NCBI GenBank assembly: GCA_007128275.1
Contig: SKXR01000082.1
Coordinates: forward strand, 1-22,896
Length of the DNA: 22,896 bases
Source: Kiritimatiellia bacterium
Lineage (GTDB): Bacteria > Verrucomicrobiota > Kiritimatiellia > SLAD01
Reading direction: 5' to 3'
Shown: positions 7,380-14,469 of the stretch, piece by piece
Position numbering within the stretch: position 1 is the first letter of the stretch
Layout: each line of letters opens with the position of its first letter
The notes under the pieces: generated by a model
What the model was told of the DNA's origin: nothing
Database searches by the model: none
The model's input: the letters and a program-made list of their open reading frames with translations, nothing else
Position numbers and translations under genes: made by a program

Positions 7380-8774
7380 TCACTTAAGCAGGCTTCTGAT
7401 CGTCGAGGAGGCGTTAATGATGCCTTCGCCGCTGTAGTCTTCGTGGAATCGTTCGATCCGGTCGAGGCGATACAGGTAATTGATCATCATGCCCGCGGAA
7501 TCGGCCATGCCCTTGGCGGAGGTGTCCGCCAACCAGTTTAGTCGTTGCATGCGCGCGCCGTTGGTGAGATGGAAGTGAGCCACAGGATCGAGCGCCCGTT
7601 TCCCGTCCCGCCGCTTGGCGTTGAGCAGGTATTCCGCACAGAGCGTGAGCAGGACCGGTTTCAGCAGGGCGGCTTTTTTCGGGTCGCGATGCCAGCGTGG
7701 GTCGGAGAGGGCTTTGCGCAAGGATTCTTCGGCGTCCCCGCCTTTGGTCGTGGTGCGAAGCGACTTCTGGGCGGCGCCCGACAGCGGGAGGGTCTTTTCA
7801 TCCAATTGGCGGTCCAGCCAGCGCCGAAAGCCGGGGATGGGGGACAAAGTGGCGAATTGCTTCAGCCTCGGGTATTCCTTTTGGAGCAGGTCGACGACTT
7901 CCTTAATCAGGAAGCTTCCGAAACTGATGCCGGCCAATCCGTGTTGTGTATTGGAGATGGAATAGAAGATTGCGGTATCCGCGTCGTCGGGGTCGAGGGC
8001 GGGTGCGTTGTCGTCCAGCAGGGTTTGAATGTTGTTTGATAAACCGTTGACCAGTGCAACTTCGATGAAAATGAGCGGTTCATTTTCCATGCATGGATGA
8101 AAGAACGCGAAACAGCGGCGATCACTTTCGAGCCGGTTCTTGAGATCGACCCAACTTCGCACAGGATGTACGGCCTCGTAGCGTCCCAGTTTCTCAAGCA
8201 GGGCCGCCGGGGAGTTCCACGTGATCTTCTGCAATTCCAGAAAGCCCACGTCGAACCAGGAAGCCAGCAGTTCCTTGATGTCACTTTCCAACGGTTTGAG
8301 CTCCGGATGCTCTTTCAGCAAGTCGACCAGTTCTCGGCGAAGTTCGACGAGAAAGCGTGCGCCGGAATGGAACATGTTGAACTGGCGCAACAGTTTGAGG
8401 CGAGCCGGCTGGAGCGCGTGTCGAAGGCGACGCTGGATCTGTTCCTTTTCAGCAGGGTCGGATGAGGCGTGAAGGGCAGCGATGGCTTCCGTGATTTCTC
8501 CGCGGTTCGCCCCGAATTCATTGTTCAATAACTGGAGAAAAACGAGGCGTTCTTTGGGGGTAAATTCCAAGTAATCGCTCGCAAGTTGTGCGGCGCGATG
8601 CCGGGCGGACACTTCGCCTCCCTGACCTTCAAGGCAGGCCTTGATTTGCTCGCGTAAATCAGCGGGGCGCGCTTTGCGGGAGGTTTCGCGTCGCCCGGAA
8701 CCCAGGAACAGATCTCTCCACGCCGATTTCAGGTTGCGCCACCCCGACGAGGTCGTTTCATCCGTCTTTTTCAT
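7380..8774 (-). CDS. Malonyl-CoA decarboxylase
   Basis: Catalyses malonyl-CoA to acetyl-CoA plus CO2. The 464-residue length fits the bacterial family. The N-terminal half (about 40-200) is the helical oligomerisation domain with 'EFTPKERLVFLQLLNNEFG'. The C-terminal half is the acetyltransferase-like catalytic domain with 'FYSISNTQHGLAGISFG' (270-286), the catalytic serine in 'ATLSPIPGF' (Ser311) and the catalytic histidine in 'HFHLTNGA' (His402), followed by 'NWLAD' and 'GMMINYLYRL'. The usual partners of malonate metabolism (malonyl-CoA synthetase MatB, a malonate transporter) are absent on either side. A good sigma-70-like promoter lies about 60 bp upstream. Identity is secure; the physiological role here (malonyl-CoA control or malonate use) is open. 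Confidence 0.92.
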   Translation of the reverse strand: MKKTDETTSSGWRNLKSAWRDLFLGSGRRETSRKARPADLREQIKACLEGQGGEVSARHRAAQLASDYLEFTPKERLVFLQLLNNEFGANRGEITEAIAALHASSDPAEKEQIQRRLRHALQPARLKLLRQFNMFHSGARFLVELRRELVDLLKEHPELKPLESDIKELLASWFDVGFLELQKITWNSPAALLEKLGRYEAVHPVRSWVDLKNRLESDRRCFAFFHPCMENEPLIFIEVALVNGLSNNIQTLLDDNAPALDPDDADTAIFYSISNTQHGLAGISFGSFLIKEVVDLLQKEYPRLKQFATLSPIPGFRRWLDRQLDEKTLPLSGAAQKSLRTTTKGGDAEESLRKALSDPRWHRDPKKAALLKPVLLTLCAEYLLNAKRRDGKRALDPVAHFHLTNGARMQRLNWLADTSAKGMADSAGMMINYLYRLDRIERFHEDYSGEGIINASSTIRSLLK

Positions 8775-8830
8775 GGCCTACCCTGTCATCCAATCCACGG
8801 GCCCCTGTTCTTTGCACTTGGTTCATCTGT

Positions 8831-8859
8831 AGTATACCCGCAAGCGAGTGTTGCTTCAA
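8831..8859 (-). promoter_or_regulatory. Promoter for malonyl-CoA decarboxylase gene
   Basis: On the minus strand TTGAAG (8859-8854) is followed after 17 bp by TATACT (8836-8831). This predicts a start near 8824 and a leader of about 50 nt to the ATG at 8774, with AGGG in a weak ribosome-site position. Confidence 0.6.
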
Positions 8860-8880
8860 AGGGAATCCTGGGCCTTTGTC

Positions 8881-8908
8881 TTGCAGTAGGAGGCTCCTCC
8901 TCTATACT
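8881..8908 (+). promoter_or_regulatory. Promoter for the exported protein at 8957
   Basis: TTGCAG (8881-8886), a 16-bp spacer and TATACT (8903-8908) face right, about 50 bp before the gene. The spacer holds AGGAG and CTCCT in inverted order, and TTGGTGCCAA (8922-8931) is a short palindrome in the leader. The -35 is weak. Confidence 0.45.
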
Positions 8909-8956
8909 GGTATCAGGTTCATTGGTGCCAACGAAACAGTATAAGGGAGGACCATC

Positions 8957-9790
8957 ATGCAATGTGAGAAGGGTCAATGGTCGGGAATATCCGCCATTAT
9001 CATCGCGATCGCGGTCTATGCGGGGGGCGTGTACGCCCAGCCTTCGCCGGCGGAGTTAGCGGAGCGTATTGATGCGGCTTATGCAGAGTACATCCGCCAA
9101 GTGGATCATGTCGTCATTACCTCGGAGATCACGGAAGGGCTGGCGCAGGGGACGGTCACCCGAACCCGTTTTGAAAAATCCGAGAAGGACGGCCGCCCAA
9201 TCTTGAAGGCGGTGCAGGATGATGACGCGGAGTTGGCGCAGATGACCGGTATGTATGACGGAATGCTCGCGGATCTGGTTCGTCACGCCAGCGCCATTGA
9301 GCGGGGGCAGTATGAGGGGAAGACCGTCTATGTCGTTACCGTTGATGACGCCGATTACCTGGCCTCCATCGAGGATTTTCAGGTCGACGACGAGCTGGAT
9401 GCTTCGGGAGGCACTCCCAAGAAGGTGTTGCTTTGGTTGGATACGCGGGAATATATCGTGCATAAGTTGGAATTTGCGCAAGAAACGCCGACCGGTGCGG
9501 AGATCGAAGTCTCTGTACTCATGGACGCGTATCGTACACACCGTGGCTTGCCGGTTGCGCATCGGTCGCGTATGACGATTAGCGGCATGGACCAGATCGC
9601 TTCCGATCCGGAGATTCAGCAGGCTCGCCGCCAAATGGAACAGCTTCAAGAGCAGCTTGCGACGTTGCCGCCCGAACAACGCGCCATGATCGAAGCGCAA
9701 TTGGGCCCTCAAATGGAGCAATTCGAGCAACTGATATCGCCGGACGGCGCGAAGATGGAAATCCATGTGACCGACGTGTCGTTTGAGTGA
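8957..9790 (+). CDS. Exported protein, lipoprotein-carrier-like fold suspected, function unknown
   Basis: The 277-residue protein has an N-terminal signal peptide (hydrophobic 'ISAIIIAIAVYAGGVYA', cleavage likely after about residue 27) with no lipobox Cys. The body (about 30-205) has strand-rich segments: 'VTRTRFEKSEKDGRP', 'YEGKTVYVVTVDDADYL', 'KKVLLWLDTREYIVHKLEF' and 'GLPVAHRSRMTISG'. This resembles the LolA / outer-membrane-lipoprotein-sorting style of beta-sheet in which substrate-derived metadata are 'WLDT.EY...K' strands. That comparison is by pattern only. Residues about 218-256 form a Gln- and Glu-rich amphipathic helix ('ARRQMEQLQEQLATLPPEQR'), a probable coiled coil. The start is backed by GGGAGG 8 nt upstream. 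No neighbour points to a pathway. Confidence 0.75.
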   Translation: MQCEKGQWSGISAIIIAIAVYAGGVYAQPSPAELAERIDAAYAEYIRQVDHVVITSEITEGLAQGTVTRTRFEKSEKDGRPILKAVQDDDAELAQMTGMYDGMLADLVRHASAIERGQYEGKTVYVVTVDDADYLASIEDFQVDDELDASGGTPKKVLLWLDTREYIVHKLEFAQETPTGAEIEVSVLMDAYRTHRGLPVAHRSRMTISGMDQIASDPEIQQARRQMEQLQEQLATLPPEQRAMIEAQLGPQMEQFEQLISPDGAKMEIHVTDVSFE

Positions 9791-9808
9791 ATGTCCACAT
9801 CGCCGGGA

Positions 9809-9837
9809 TTGACAGGGCATAATAAGGGCATTATTAT
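9809..9837 (+). promoter_or_regulatory. Strong promoter of the toxin-antitoxin operon
   Basis: TTGACA (9809-9814, perfect consensus), a 17-bp spacer, then TATTAT (9832-9837, 5 of 6). Transcription would begin near 9844, only about 3 nt before the antitoxin ATG at 9847, so the mRNA is predicted to be leaderless. No Shine-Dalgarno precedes that ATG. Confidence 0.7.
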
Positions 9838-9849
9838 GTCCTTATTATG
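9818..9849. promoter_or_regulatory. 32-bp palindromic operator spanning the -10 and the antitoxin start codon
   Basis: CATAATAAGG (9818-9827) and CCTTATTATG (9840-9849) are perfect inverted arms, and the 12-bp centre is itself nearly symmetric, so 28 of 32 positions are palindromic. The right arm ends with the ATG of the antitoxin. Phd-type antitoxins commonly repress their own promoter through such sites, so autoregulation is likely (inference). Confidence 0.7.
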
Positions 9850-10140
9850 AGCTACCTATCGGTTAAAGATCTAAAGACGCCCAAATATCTGCGCGAGCGG
9901 CTCCGTGAAGACCGCTATCTCATGGTCACAAACCACGGGCGGCCCATGGCCTTGATGATGGATATCGGGGAGGGCGAGGATGCTGAGGCGTTGCTGGAGG
10001 CGGTTCGCGAAGCACGTGCAAGGATTGGGCTTTCGCGAATACGCGCCTCGGCCAAGCGTTCCGGCGTTGACAAACTTTCTTTGAAGTCCATCAACGCCGA
10101 GATTGAGGCGGCCCGCAAAGAACGCCGCACCACCCGATGA
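9847..10140 (+). CDS. Phd/YefM-type antitoxin
   Basis: The 97-residue protein starts 'MSYLSVKDLKTPKYLRERL' and continues with 'LMVTNHGRPMALMM', the strand-helix-strand arrangement of Phd/YefM antitoxins ('vtrnGkp.avl'), which bind DNA as dimers. The C-terminal part (about 40-97) is a charged helix expected to wrap the toxin. Its last 4 bp overlap the start of the PIN-domain gene (ATGA), so the pair is translationally coupled. The start codon has no ribosome site and lies about 3 nt after the predicted transcription start. Confidence 0.82.
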   Translation: MSYLSVKDLKTPKYLRERLREDRYLMVTNHGRPMALMMDIGEGEDAEALLEAVREARARIGLSRIRASAKRSGVDKLSLKSINAEIEAARKERRTTR

Positions 10141-10553
10141 TCGCCGCCGTTTTCGACACGAACGTGCTGATATCCGGGGCCTTGTCTCCCCATGGTCCCC
10201 CGGGCCGATTGGTCGATGCCCTCGTCGAGGGCGTGGTTCGGGCGGTGGTGGATGATCGAATTTGGGACGAATATGAAGAAGTGTTTCGGCGTCCGTCCTT
10301 CTCGTTCCCTGCCTGTGACGTGGATGCATTTCTCGCGGTTCTGAGGGCGCGCGCGGTGTATGCGCCCATGGTTCCGGGCCGTGCCCATTCACAGAAACTG
10401 CCCGACCCGGATGACGCCCCCTTCCTGGAATGCGCCGCCGCGTTGGGAGTCCCGCTGGTCACAGGAAATCCGAGGCATTATCCAAAGTCAGCCGCCGGCG
10501 ACGTGGAAGTGCTTTCGCCCGCCGCTTACTGGGCCCGTCTAGCGGGTAGCTGA
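10137..10553 (+). CDS. PIN-domain toxin, putative ribonuclease
   Basis: The 138-residue protein belongs to the family annotated as 'toxin component, PIN family'. It has 'AVFDTNVLISG' (Asp7 as the first metal ligand), 'WDEYEEVFRR' (Glu45 and neighbours) and 'LPDPDDAPFLECA' (Asp92 and Asp93). In the last conserved position it has 'LVTGNPRHYP' (109-111 TGN), the variant normal for this subfamily. These acidic residues would hold Mg or Mn for RNA cleavage. It overlaps its antitoxin by 4 bp and is followed after 3 bp by the convergent end of the molybdenum-hydroxylase gene, leaving no space for a separate terminator. Confidence 0.85.
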   Translation: MIAAVFDTNVLISGALSPHGPPGRLVDALVEGVVRAVVDDRIWDEYEEVFRRPSFSFPACDVDAFLAVLRARAVYAPMVPGRAHSQKLPDPDDAPFLECAAALGVPLVTGNPRHYPKSAAGDVEVLSPAAYWARLAGS

Positions 10554-10556
10554 TGC

Positions 10557-12905
10557 TCAATGTCCTTCTTCGAACGGAATCTCGCCGCCGGCTTGCAGCG
10601 CCCGCCAGACCTTCTCCGCCGTAAACGGGCCCGTACGCAGTCGGACGCCGCAGGCGTTGTGGATGGCGTTGGCAATGGCCGGTAACGGACCGTTGATGCC
10701 GATTTCCGCCACGCTCTTCGCGCCGTACGGGCCGGTCTTCTCGTAGCTGGGCACCAGGATGGTTTTCATCTCCGGCAGATCGCTCAACGTGTACAGCTTG
10801 TAGTCGCCGAAATTGGCGTTGAGCATGCGGCCCTTGTCATTGAAGAGGTATTCTTCGGTCAATGCGTAGCAGATCCCGTTCATCACGGCGCCTTCCACCT
10901 GACCTTCCGCGAGGCGCGGATGAATCGGCGTCCCGCAATCGGCGGCGGCGACGTATTTCACCACGCGCACATGGCCTGTATAGGTGTCCACTTCAACTTC
11001 CACGAAGTGCGCGGCGAACGGCGGCGGCGAATGATGCACGATCTTCGACGAAATATCGCCGATCTGGAATTGATTGGCGGAGTACATCGAATACAGGGCG
11101 ATCTCCGAGAAGGTGACTTCCCCGTCTCCCTGTTTTCGAACCACCTTGGAATCCTTGATCTTCAACTCCGAGGCCTTGCAGTCGAGCATGTCCGCGCCGA
11201 CTTTGAGGATTTGTTTGCTGACTTTCAGCGCCACGTTCTGCACGGCCTGGCCGCTGAGATAGGTGGTGCTGGACGCGTACGCGCCGACATCAAACGGCGT
11301 CATGTCGGTGTCCGACGAGTAGACGATGATCTTGTCGAGCGTTGTCCCCAACTGTTCGGCGGTGATCTGAGCCAATACCGTGTCGCTGCCCGTGCCGAGG
11401 TCGGTCGCGCCCATCAATAGATTGAACGATCCGTCTTCGTTCATCTTCAGTGTGGCGGCGCCCATGTCGATTTCCGGGATCGCCGATCCCTGCATCAGGC
11501 AGGCCATGCCGATCCCGCGACGGTACCGTCCCTTCTTGGACGTGTGCGGTTTCCGTTTCTTCCATCCGATTTCCTTCGCACCGGCTTTAATGCACCGGGC
11601 CAGCTCGCAACTGGTGATGGCCTGGTCGACGCCTTCGCGTCCTTCGCCGAGCGCGCGGAAGACCGGGGAAGTGTCGCCGCTCTTGATATGGTTCATGGCG
11701 CGGAACTGCAATGGATCCATGCCGATCTTGTCCGCCAATTCGTCCATCGCGCTTTCAAACGCAAAAGCCGACTGGGTCGCGCCGTAGCCGCGATACGCGC
11801 CGCCCGCCGGGAGGTTGGTGTACACGGCCATACCGAGAAAGTGGATGTTGTCGCAGCGGTATAGCGGCAACATCTTGCTCCCGCTGTTGCAGACCACGGT
11901 CAGGCCCTGACTTCCGTTCCATCCGGTGTTGGAGGTGCAGTCCAGACCCATGGCCGTGATGGTTCCGTCCTTCTTCGCGCCCAATCGCAATCGCATGAGC
12001 ATCGGATGTCGCGTGCGCGAGCTGATGAATTCTTCGGCGCGCGTATATTCCCAGTAGACGGGTCGCTTGGTGCGCAGCGCCATCATGGCGACGACGTCTT
12101 CCAACACGATTTCCTGTTTTGCGCCGAACCCGCCGCCGATGCGCGGTTTGATCACGCGAATCTGTCGCACGGGGATGTCGAGCGTTTGCGCGACAATGCG
12201 CCGGCAATGGAACGGCACCTGCGTGCTGGTCGTGATGATGATCCGGTCTTCCCGGTCCACCCACGCCATGGACACGTGCGGCTCGATGGGACAATGTTGG
12301 GCGTAGTGGTTGTAGTACTGGAAATCGATCGTTTCATCGGCTTCCGCGAGGCCTTTTTCGAGATCCCCGATTTCCATGTCCACTTTCGCGGCCATGTTCT
12401 TCTTCGGCTCGTACGGCACGGGAATGACGGCGCGCGCCTCGGGCTCGTCATGGATCACCGGCGCGCCGTCTTTCATGGCGTCCTGAATGCGCAGCACGGG
12501 CTGCAGCACTTCGTACTCCACCTTGATGGCCTTGAGCGCGGCTTCGGCGATCTTGGTCGTCTCGGCGGCCACCGCGGCGACGCGATCGCCCACAAACCGC
12601 ATCTTGCTGTCGAACATGAACGTATCGTACGGCGACGGTTCGGGATAACCCTGTCCTGCGGTGGTGTGCGCAATGCGGGGCACGTTTCCGTAATAGAGCA
12701 CCGCGTGCACGCCCGGCATCGTCTCGGCGCCGGAGATATCGATGGACGTGATGCGCGCGTGCGCATGCGGGCTCGTCAACATCTTGATGATCAGCGCGTC
12801 GGCCGGTTTGAAGTCGCCGACGTACGAGGGTTTGCCCAGCGCGAGGGACATCGCGTCGATTTTGCGGAGCGGCTTGTTCACCACGTTGAAGTTTCTTTTG
12901 CTCAT
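10557..12905 (-). CDS. Xanthine-dehydrogenase-family molybdopterin-binding subunit
   Basis: This is the large catalytic subunit of a molybdenum hydroxylase (782 residues, normal length). Molybdopterin and active-site segments are present: 'GGGFGAKQ' (257-264), 'GAYRGYGATQ' (369-378, Arg372), 'GATDLGTGSDTVLAQ' and 'TPFDVGAYASSTTYLSG'. Near the C-terminus 'GPYGAKSVAEIG' carries the catalytic glutamate (Glu734). Many relatives read 'G(V/L)GEPP' at that last motif, so the '-VAEIG-' version is a small departure. It resembles E. coli XdhA/XdhD-type enzymes more than CO dehydrogenase. The substrate is inferred to be a purine (xanthine or hypoxanthine) from the adjacent purine-type amidohydrolases. 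The ATG shares one base with the stop of the 2Fe-2S gene (TAATG). It is the last gene of the operon. Confidence 0.9.
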   Translation of the reverse strand: MSKRNFNVVNKPLRKIDAMSLALGKPSYVGDFKPADALIIKMLTSPHAHARITSIDISGAETMPGVHAVLYYGNVPRIAHTTAGQGYPEPSPYDTFMFDSKMRFVGDRVAAVAAETTKIAEAALKAIKVEYEVLQPVLRIQDAMKDGAPVIHDEPEARAVIPVPYEPKKNMAAKVDMEIGDLEKGLAEADETIDFQYYNHYAQHCPIEPHVSMAWVDREDRIIITTSTQVPFHCRRIVAQTLDIPVRQIRVIKPRIGGGFGAKQEIVLEDVVAMMALRTKRPVYWEYTRAEEFISSRTRHPMLMRLRLGAKKDGTITAMGLDCTSNTGWNGSQGLTVVCNSGSKMLPLYRCDNIHFLGMAVYTNLPAGGAYRGYGATQSAFAFESAMDELADKIGMDPLQFRAMNHIKSGDTSPVFRALGEGREGVDQAITSCELARCIKAGAKEIGWKKRKPHTSKKGRYRRGIGMACLMQGSAIPEIDMGAATLKMNEDGSFNLLMGATDLGTGSDTVLAQITAEQLGTTLDKIIVYSSDTDMTPFDVGAYASSTTYLSGQAVQNVALKVSKQILKVGADMLDCKASELKIKDSKVVRKQGDGEVTFSEIALYSMYSANQFQIGDISSKIVHHSPPPFAAHFVEVEVDTYTGHVRVVKYVAAADCGTPIHPRLAEGQVEGAVMNGICYALTEEYLFNDKGRMLNANFGDYKLYTLSDLPEMKTILVPSYEKTGPYGAKSVAEIGINGPLPAIANAIHNACGVRLRTGPFTAEKVWRALQAGGEIPFEEGH

Positions 12906-13381
12906 TATGCGTCTCCCTTGTCAGCGGCACGGGCCGAACAGCTCAGCAGAGCCTCTTTGATTTTGACGTAGCCCGTACAACGGCAGAGGTTCCCGTCCAG
13001 GTGTTGATTGAAATCCTCTTCCGCGGCGTCCGGTTTCTGTCGCAGCAACGCGTTGGCGGTCATCACAATGCCGGGGGTGCAGAATCCGCATTGCACGGCG
13101 CCGGTATCGGCCATGGCGGTTTGGAGCGGATGCGGCGAGTCGAAATCGCCGACGCCTTCGATGGTTTCAATCGTGCGTCCATCGGCCTGAAACGCAAACA
13201 GGATGCAGGCGTTCACCGCGCGATCGTCCATGATTACCGCGCACGATCCGCACATGCCCGTATCGCAACCGCGTTTGGTGCCCGTGAGGTTTGATCGTCG
13301 CAGGAGGTCGATGAGTGTTTCGTCGGGTTCGATATCGAACGAGCGTTCTCGACCGTTCAAGGTGAAGGTAATGGTTTTCAT
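12905..13381 (-). CDS. Xanthine-dehydrogenase-family 2Fe-2S subunit
   Basis: The 158-residue iron-sulfur subunit passes electrons from the molybdenum centre to FAD. The plant-ferredoxin-type cluster is bound by Cys39, Cys44, Cys47 and Cys59 ('GCDTGMCGSC...NAC'). The second cluster is bound by Cys98, Cys101, Cys133 and Cys135 ('QCGFCTPG' and 'NLCRCTGY'). All eight ligands are intact and the length is typical. It starts 2 bp after the FAD-subunit stop, with GGGAG about 8 nt before the ATG inside that gene, and overlaps the Mo-subunit gene by 1 bp. In E. coli XdhD the 2Fe-2S and Mo parts are fused; here they are separate. Confidence 0.95.
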   Translation of the reverse strand: MKTITFTLNGRERSFDIEPDETLIDLLRRSNLTGTKRGCDTGMCGSCAVIMDDRAVNACILFAFQADGRTIETIEGVGDFDSPHPLQTAMADTGAVQCGFCTPGIVMTANALLRQKPDAAEEDFNQHLDGNLCRCTGYVKIKEALLSCSARAADKGDA

Positions 13382-13383
13382 GG

Positions 13384-14223
13384 TTATTCTCCCTTGGCTT
13401 CCTGATGGGCCCGGTTAAGGACATCGACGATGAGGATGGAGGCGAGGTGCCGCGCATACTCATCCGATATGCCGTGCAGTCCTTTCCATCGCGCCGTGTC
13501 GAGGCCCGCTTGTACGGCTTCTTCAAACTTCTTTGGGCCGGGCCGTGCGCCCATTAACGCCTGCTCGACGTCCGGCATCCGGCACGGCATCGGGACGGCG
13601 GCGCCCACGGCGACGCGGACCCCGGCGATCTTCCCGTCTTCGAGCGAAAGCCATGCGGCTACGGTACAGCGACTGAAATCCGTGCTGGTGCGGCGATCCT
13701 TTAGATAGGCAAAGCCCTGGCCCGCGGTAAGGGCCGGCACCCGGACCGAAGTTAATAGGTCGCCCAACGCAAAATGATGGAACGGTTGCGAGGCAAAGAA
13801 GGTTTCGGCGTCCAAGGTGCGTTCTTCGTCGCCGGTGATGACCATGGCCGCGTTCAGCGCCAGCAGGGCGACGGGCAGGTCCGACCACGGGAACACACGG
13901 ACGCTGGATCCGCCGATGGTGGCCATGTTGCGAATGGGTTGGGTTACAAATTCGGATGCCACCCGGTCGAGCACCCAGCCTGGCTGGTCATGTTCGTGGA
14001 GGGCCGTGACGGTTGTGGTGGCGCCGATATGAAAAATGCCGTCCACCAGCCGAATGCCGCTCAGGCCGAGCCGCGCGATATCCACGGCGACCTTGGGCGA
14101 TTCATCTCTCAGAAACACGTGCAGGGTGGACCCGGCCACGGGCATCGCGGACTCGCCGAGTTCTTTCAGCAACGTCCGCGCCTCGTCCAGCTGCGTGGGT
14201 GATTTAAAGTCGATATAGTTCAT
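13384..14223 (-). CDS. Xanthine-dehydrogenase-family FAD-binding subunit (YgfM-like)
   Basis: The FAD subunit hands electrons to NAD+ or another acceptor. Starting at 14223 it is 279 residues, the normal size. It has the N-terminal FAD segment 'PVAGSTLHV' (about 28-36), the second FAD segment 'RNMATIGGSSV' (about 99-108), and the C-terminal CODH-flavoprotein domain with 'FAYLKDRRTSTDFSR'. An open frame extends upstream to 14400, but the ATG at 14223 has a GGAG ribosome site and matches the family N-terminus. That upstream frame also has poorer codon composition than the overlapping small ORF. The ATG overlaps the small ORF's stop (ATGA). Confidence 0.9.
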   Translation of the reverse strand: MNYIDFKSPTQLDEARTLLKELGESAMPVAGSTLHVFLRDESPKVAVDIARLGLSGIRLVDGIFHIGATTTVTALHEHDQPGWVLDRVASEFVTQPIRNMATIGGSSVRVFPWSDLPVALLALNAAMVITGDEERTLDAETFFASQPFHHFALGDLLTSVRVPALTAGQGFAYLKDRRTSTDFSRCTVAAWLSLEDGKIAGVRVAVGAAVPMPCRMPDVEQALMGARPGPKKFEEAVQAGLDTARWKGLHGISDEYARHLASILIVDVLNRAHQEAKGE

Positions 14224-14438
14224 GTTGTGCTCTCCGATTTGCTGATGCTCGTTCCCCCTGAAATGGGTTTGACGCGGAACCGCACGGAGACGTGCGTATT
14301 GTCGCGTGCGTGTTCCGTGAAAGACTTGATCCGTCCGTGATGCGCGGCGCGTGCAAGCCCCGACAGCCTGGTCAGAAACGTGTGGGCGTAGAGGGGGCAT
14401 GGATGCGGCCCATGATGCTGGTGTGATATGTTTTGCAT
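14220..14438 (-). CDS. Probable small protein of unknown function coupled to the FAD subunit gene
   Basis: The 72-codon frame starts at ATG 14438, preceded by AGGA with a 6-nt spacer, and its TGA overlaps the FAD-subunit ATG as ATGA. It fills the otherwise empty 246-bp gap between the deaminase (31 bp upstream) and the FAD gene. Over the middle 43 codons about three quarters of third positions are G or C. The competing frame through the same bases is clearly lower, which argues that this frame is coding. The protein is His-rich at the start ('SHQHHGPHPCPLYAH'), then basic ('ARAAHHGRIKSFTEHARDN', 'HVSVRFRVKP'), with one Cys and no membrane segment. I do not recognise the family. It could be a small accessory protein or a decayed reading frame. 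Confidence 0.45.
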   Translation of the reverse strand: MQNISHQHHGPHPCPLYAHTFLTRLSGLARAAHHGRIKSFTEHARDNTHVSVRFRVKPISGGTSISKSESTT

Positions 14439-14469
14439 TTGTTTTCCTGCCAACCCCTTTCCGTCTGCC

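Noticed and set aside
9056..9820. 254-codon minus-strand frame opposite the exported protein at 8957
   Set aside because: The + strand gene has a signal peptide, a GGGAGG ribosome site and a promoter. The opposite frame has none of these and a His/Arg/Leu-rich product.
12006..12971. 321-codon + strand frame opposite the molybdenum subunit
   Set aside because: Antisense shadow; the product is rich in Arg, His and Asp and has no recognisable pattern.
14224..14400. N-terminal extension of the FAD subunit to 14400
   Set aside because: The 59 extra residues do not look like any XDH-family N-terminus, the ATG at 14223 has a ribosome site, and the codon composition favours the other frame (the small ORF).
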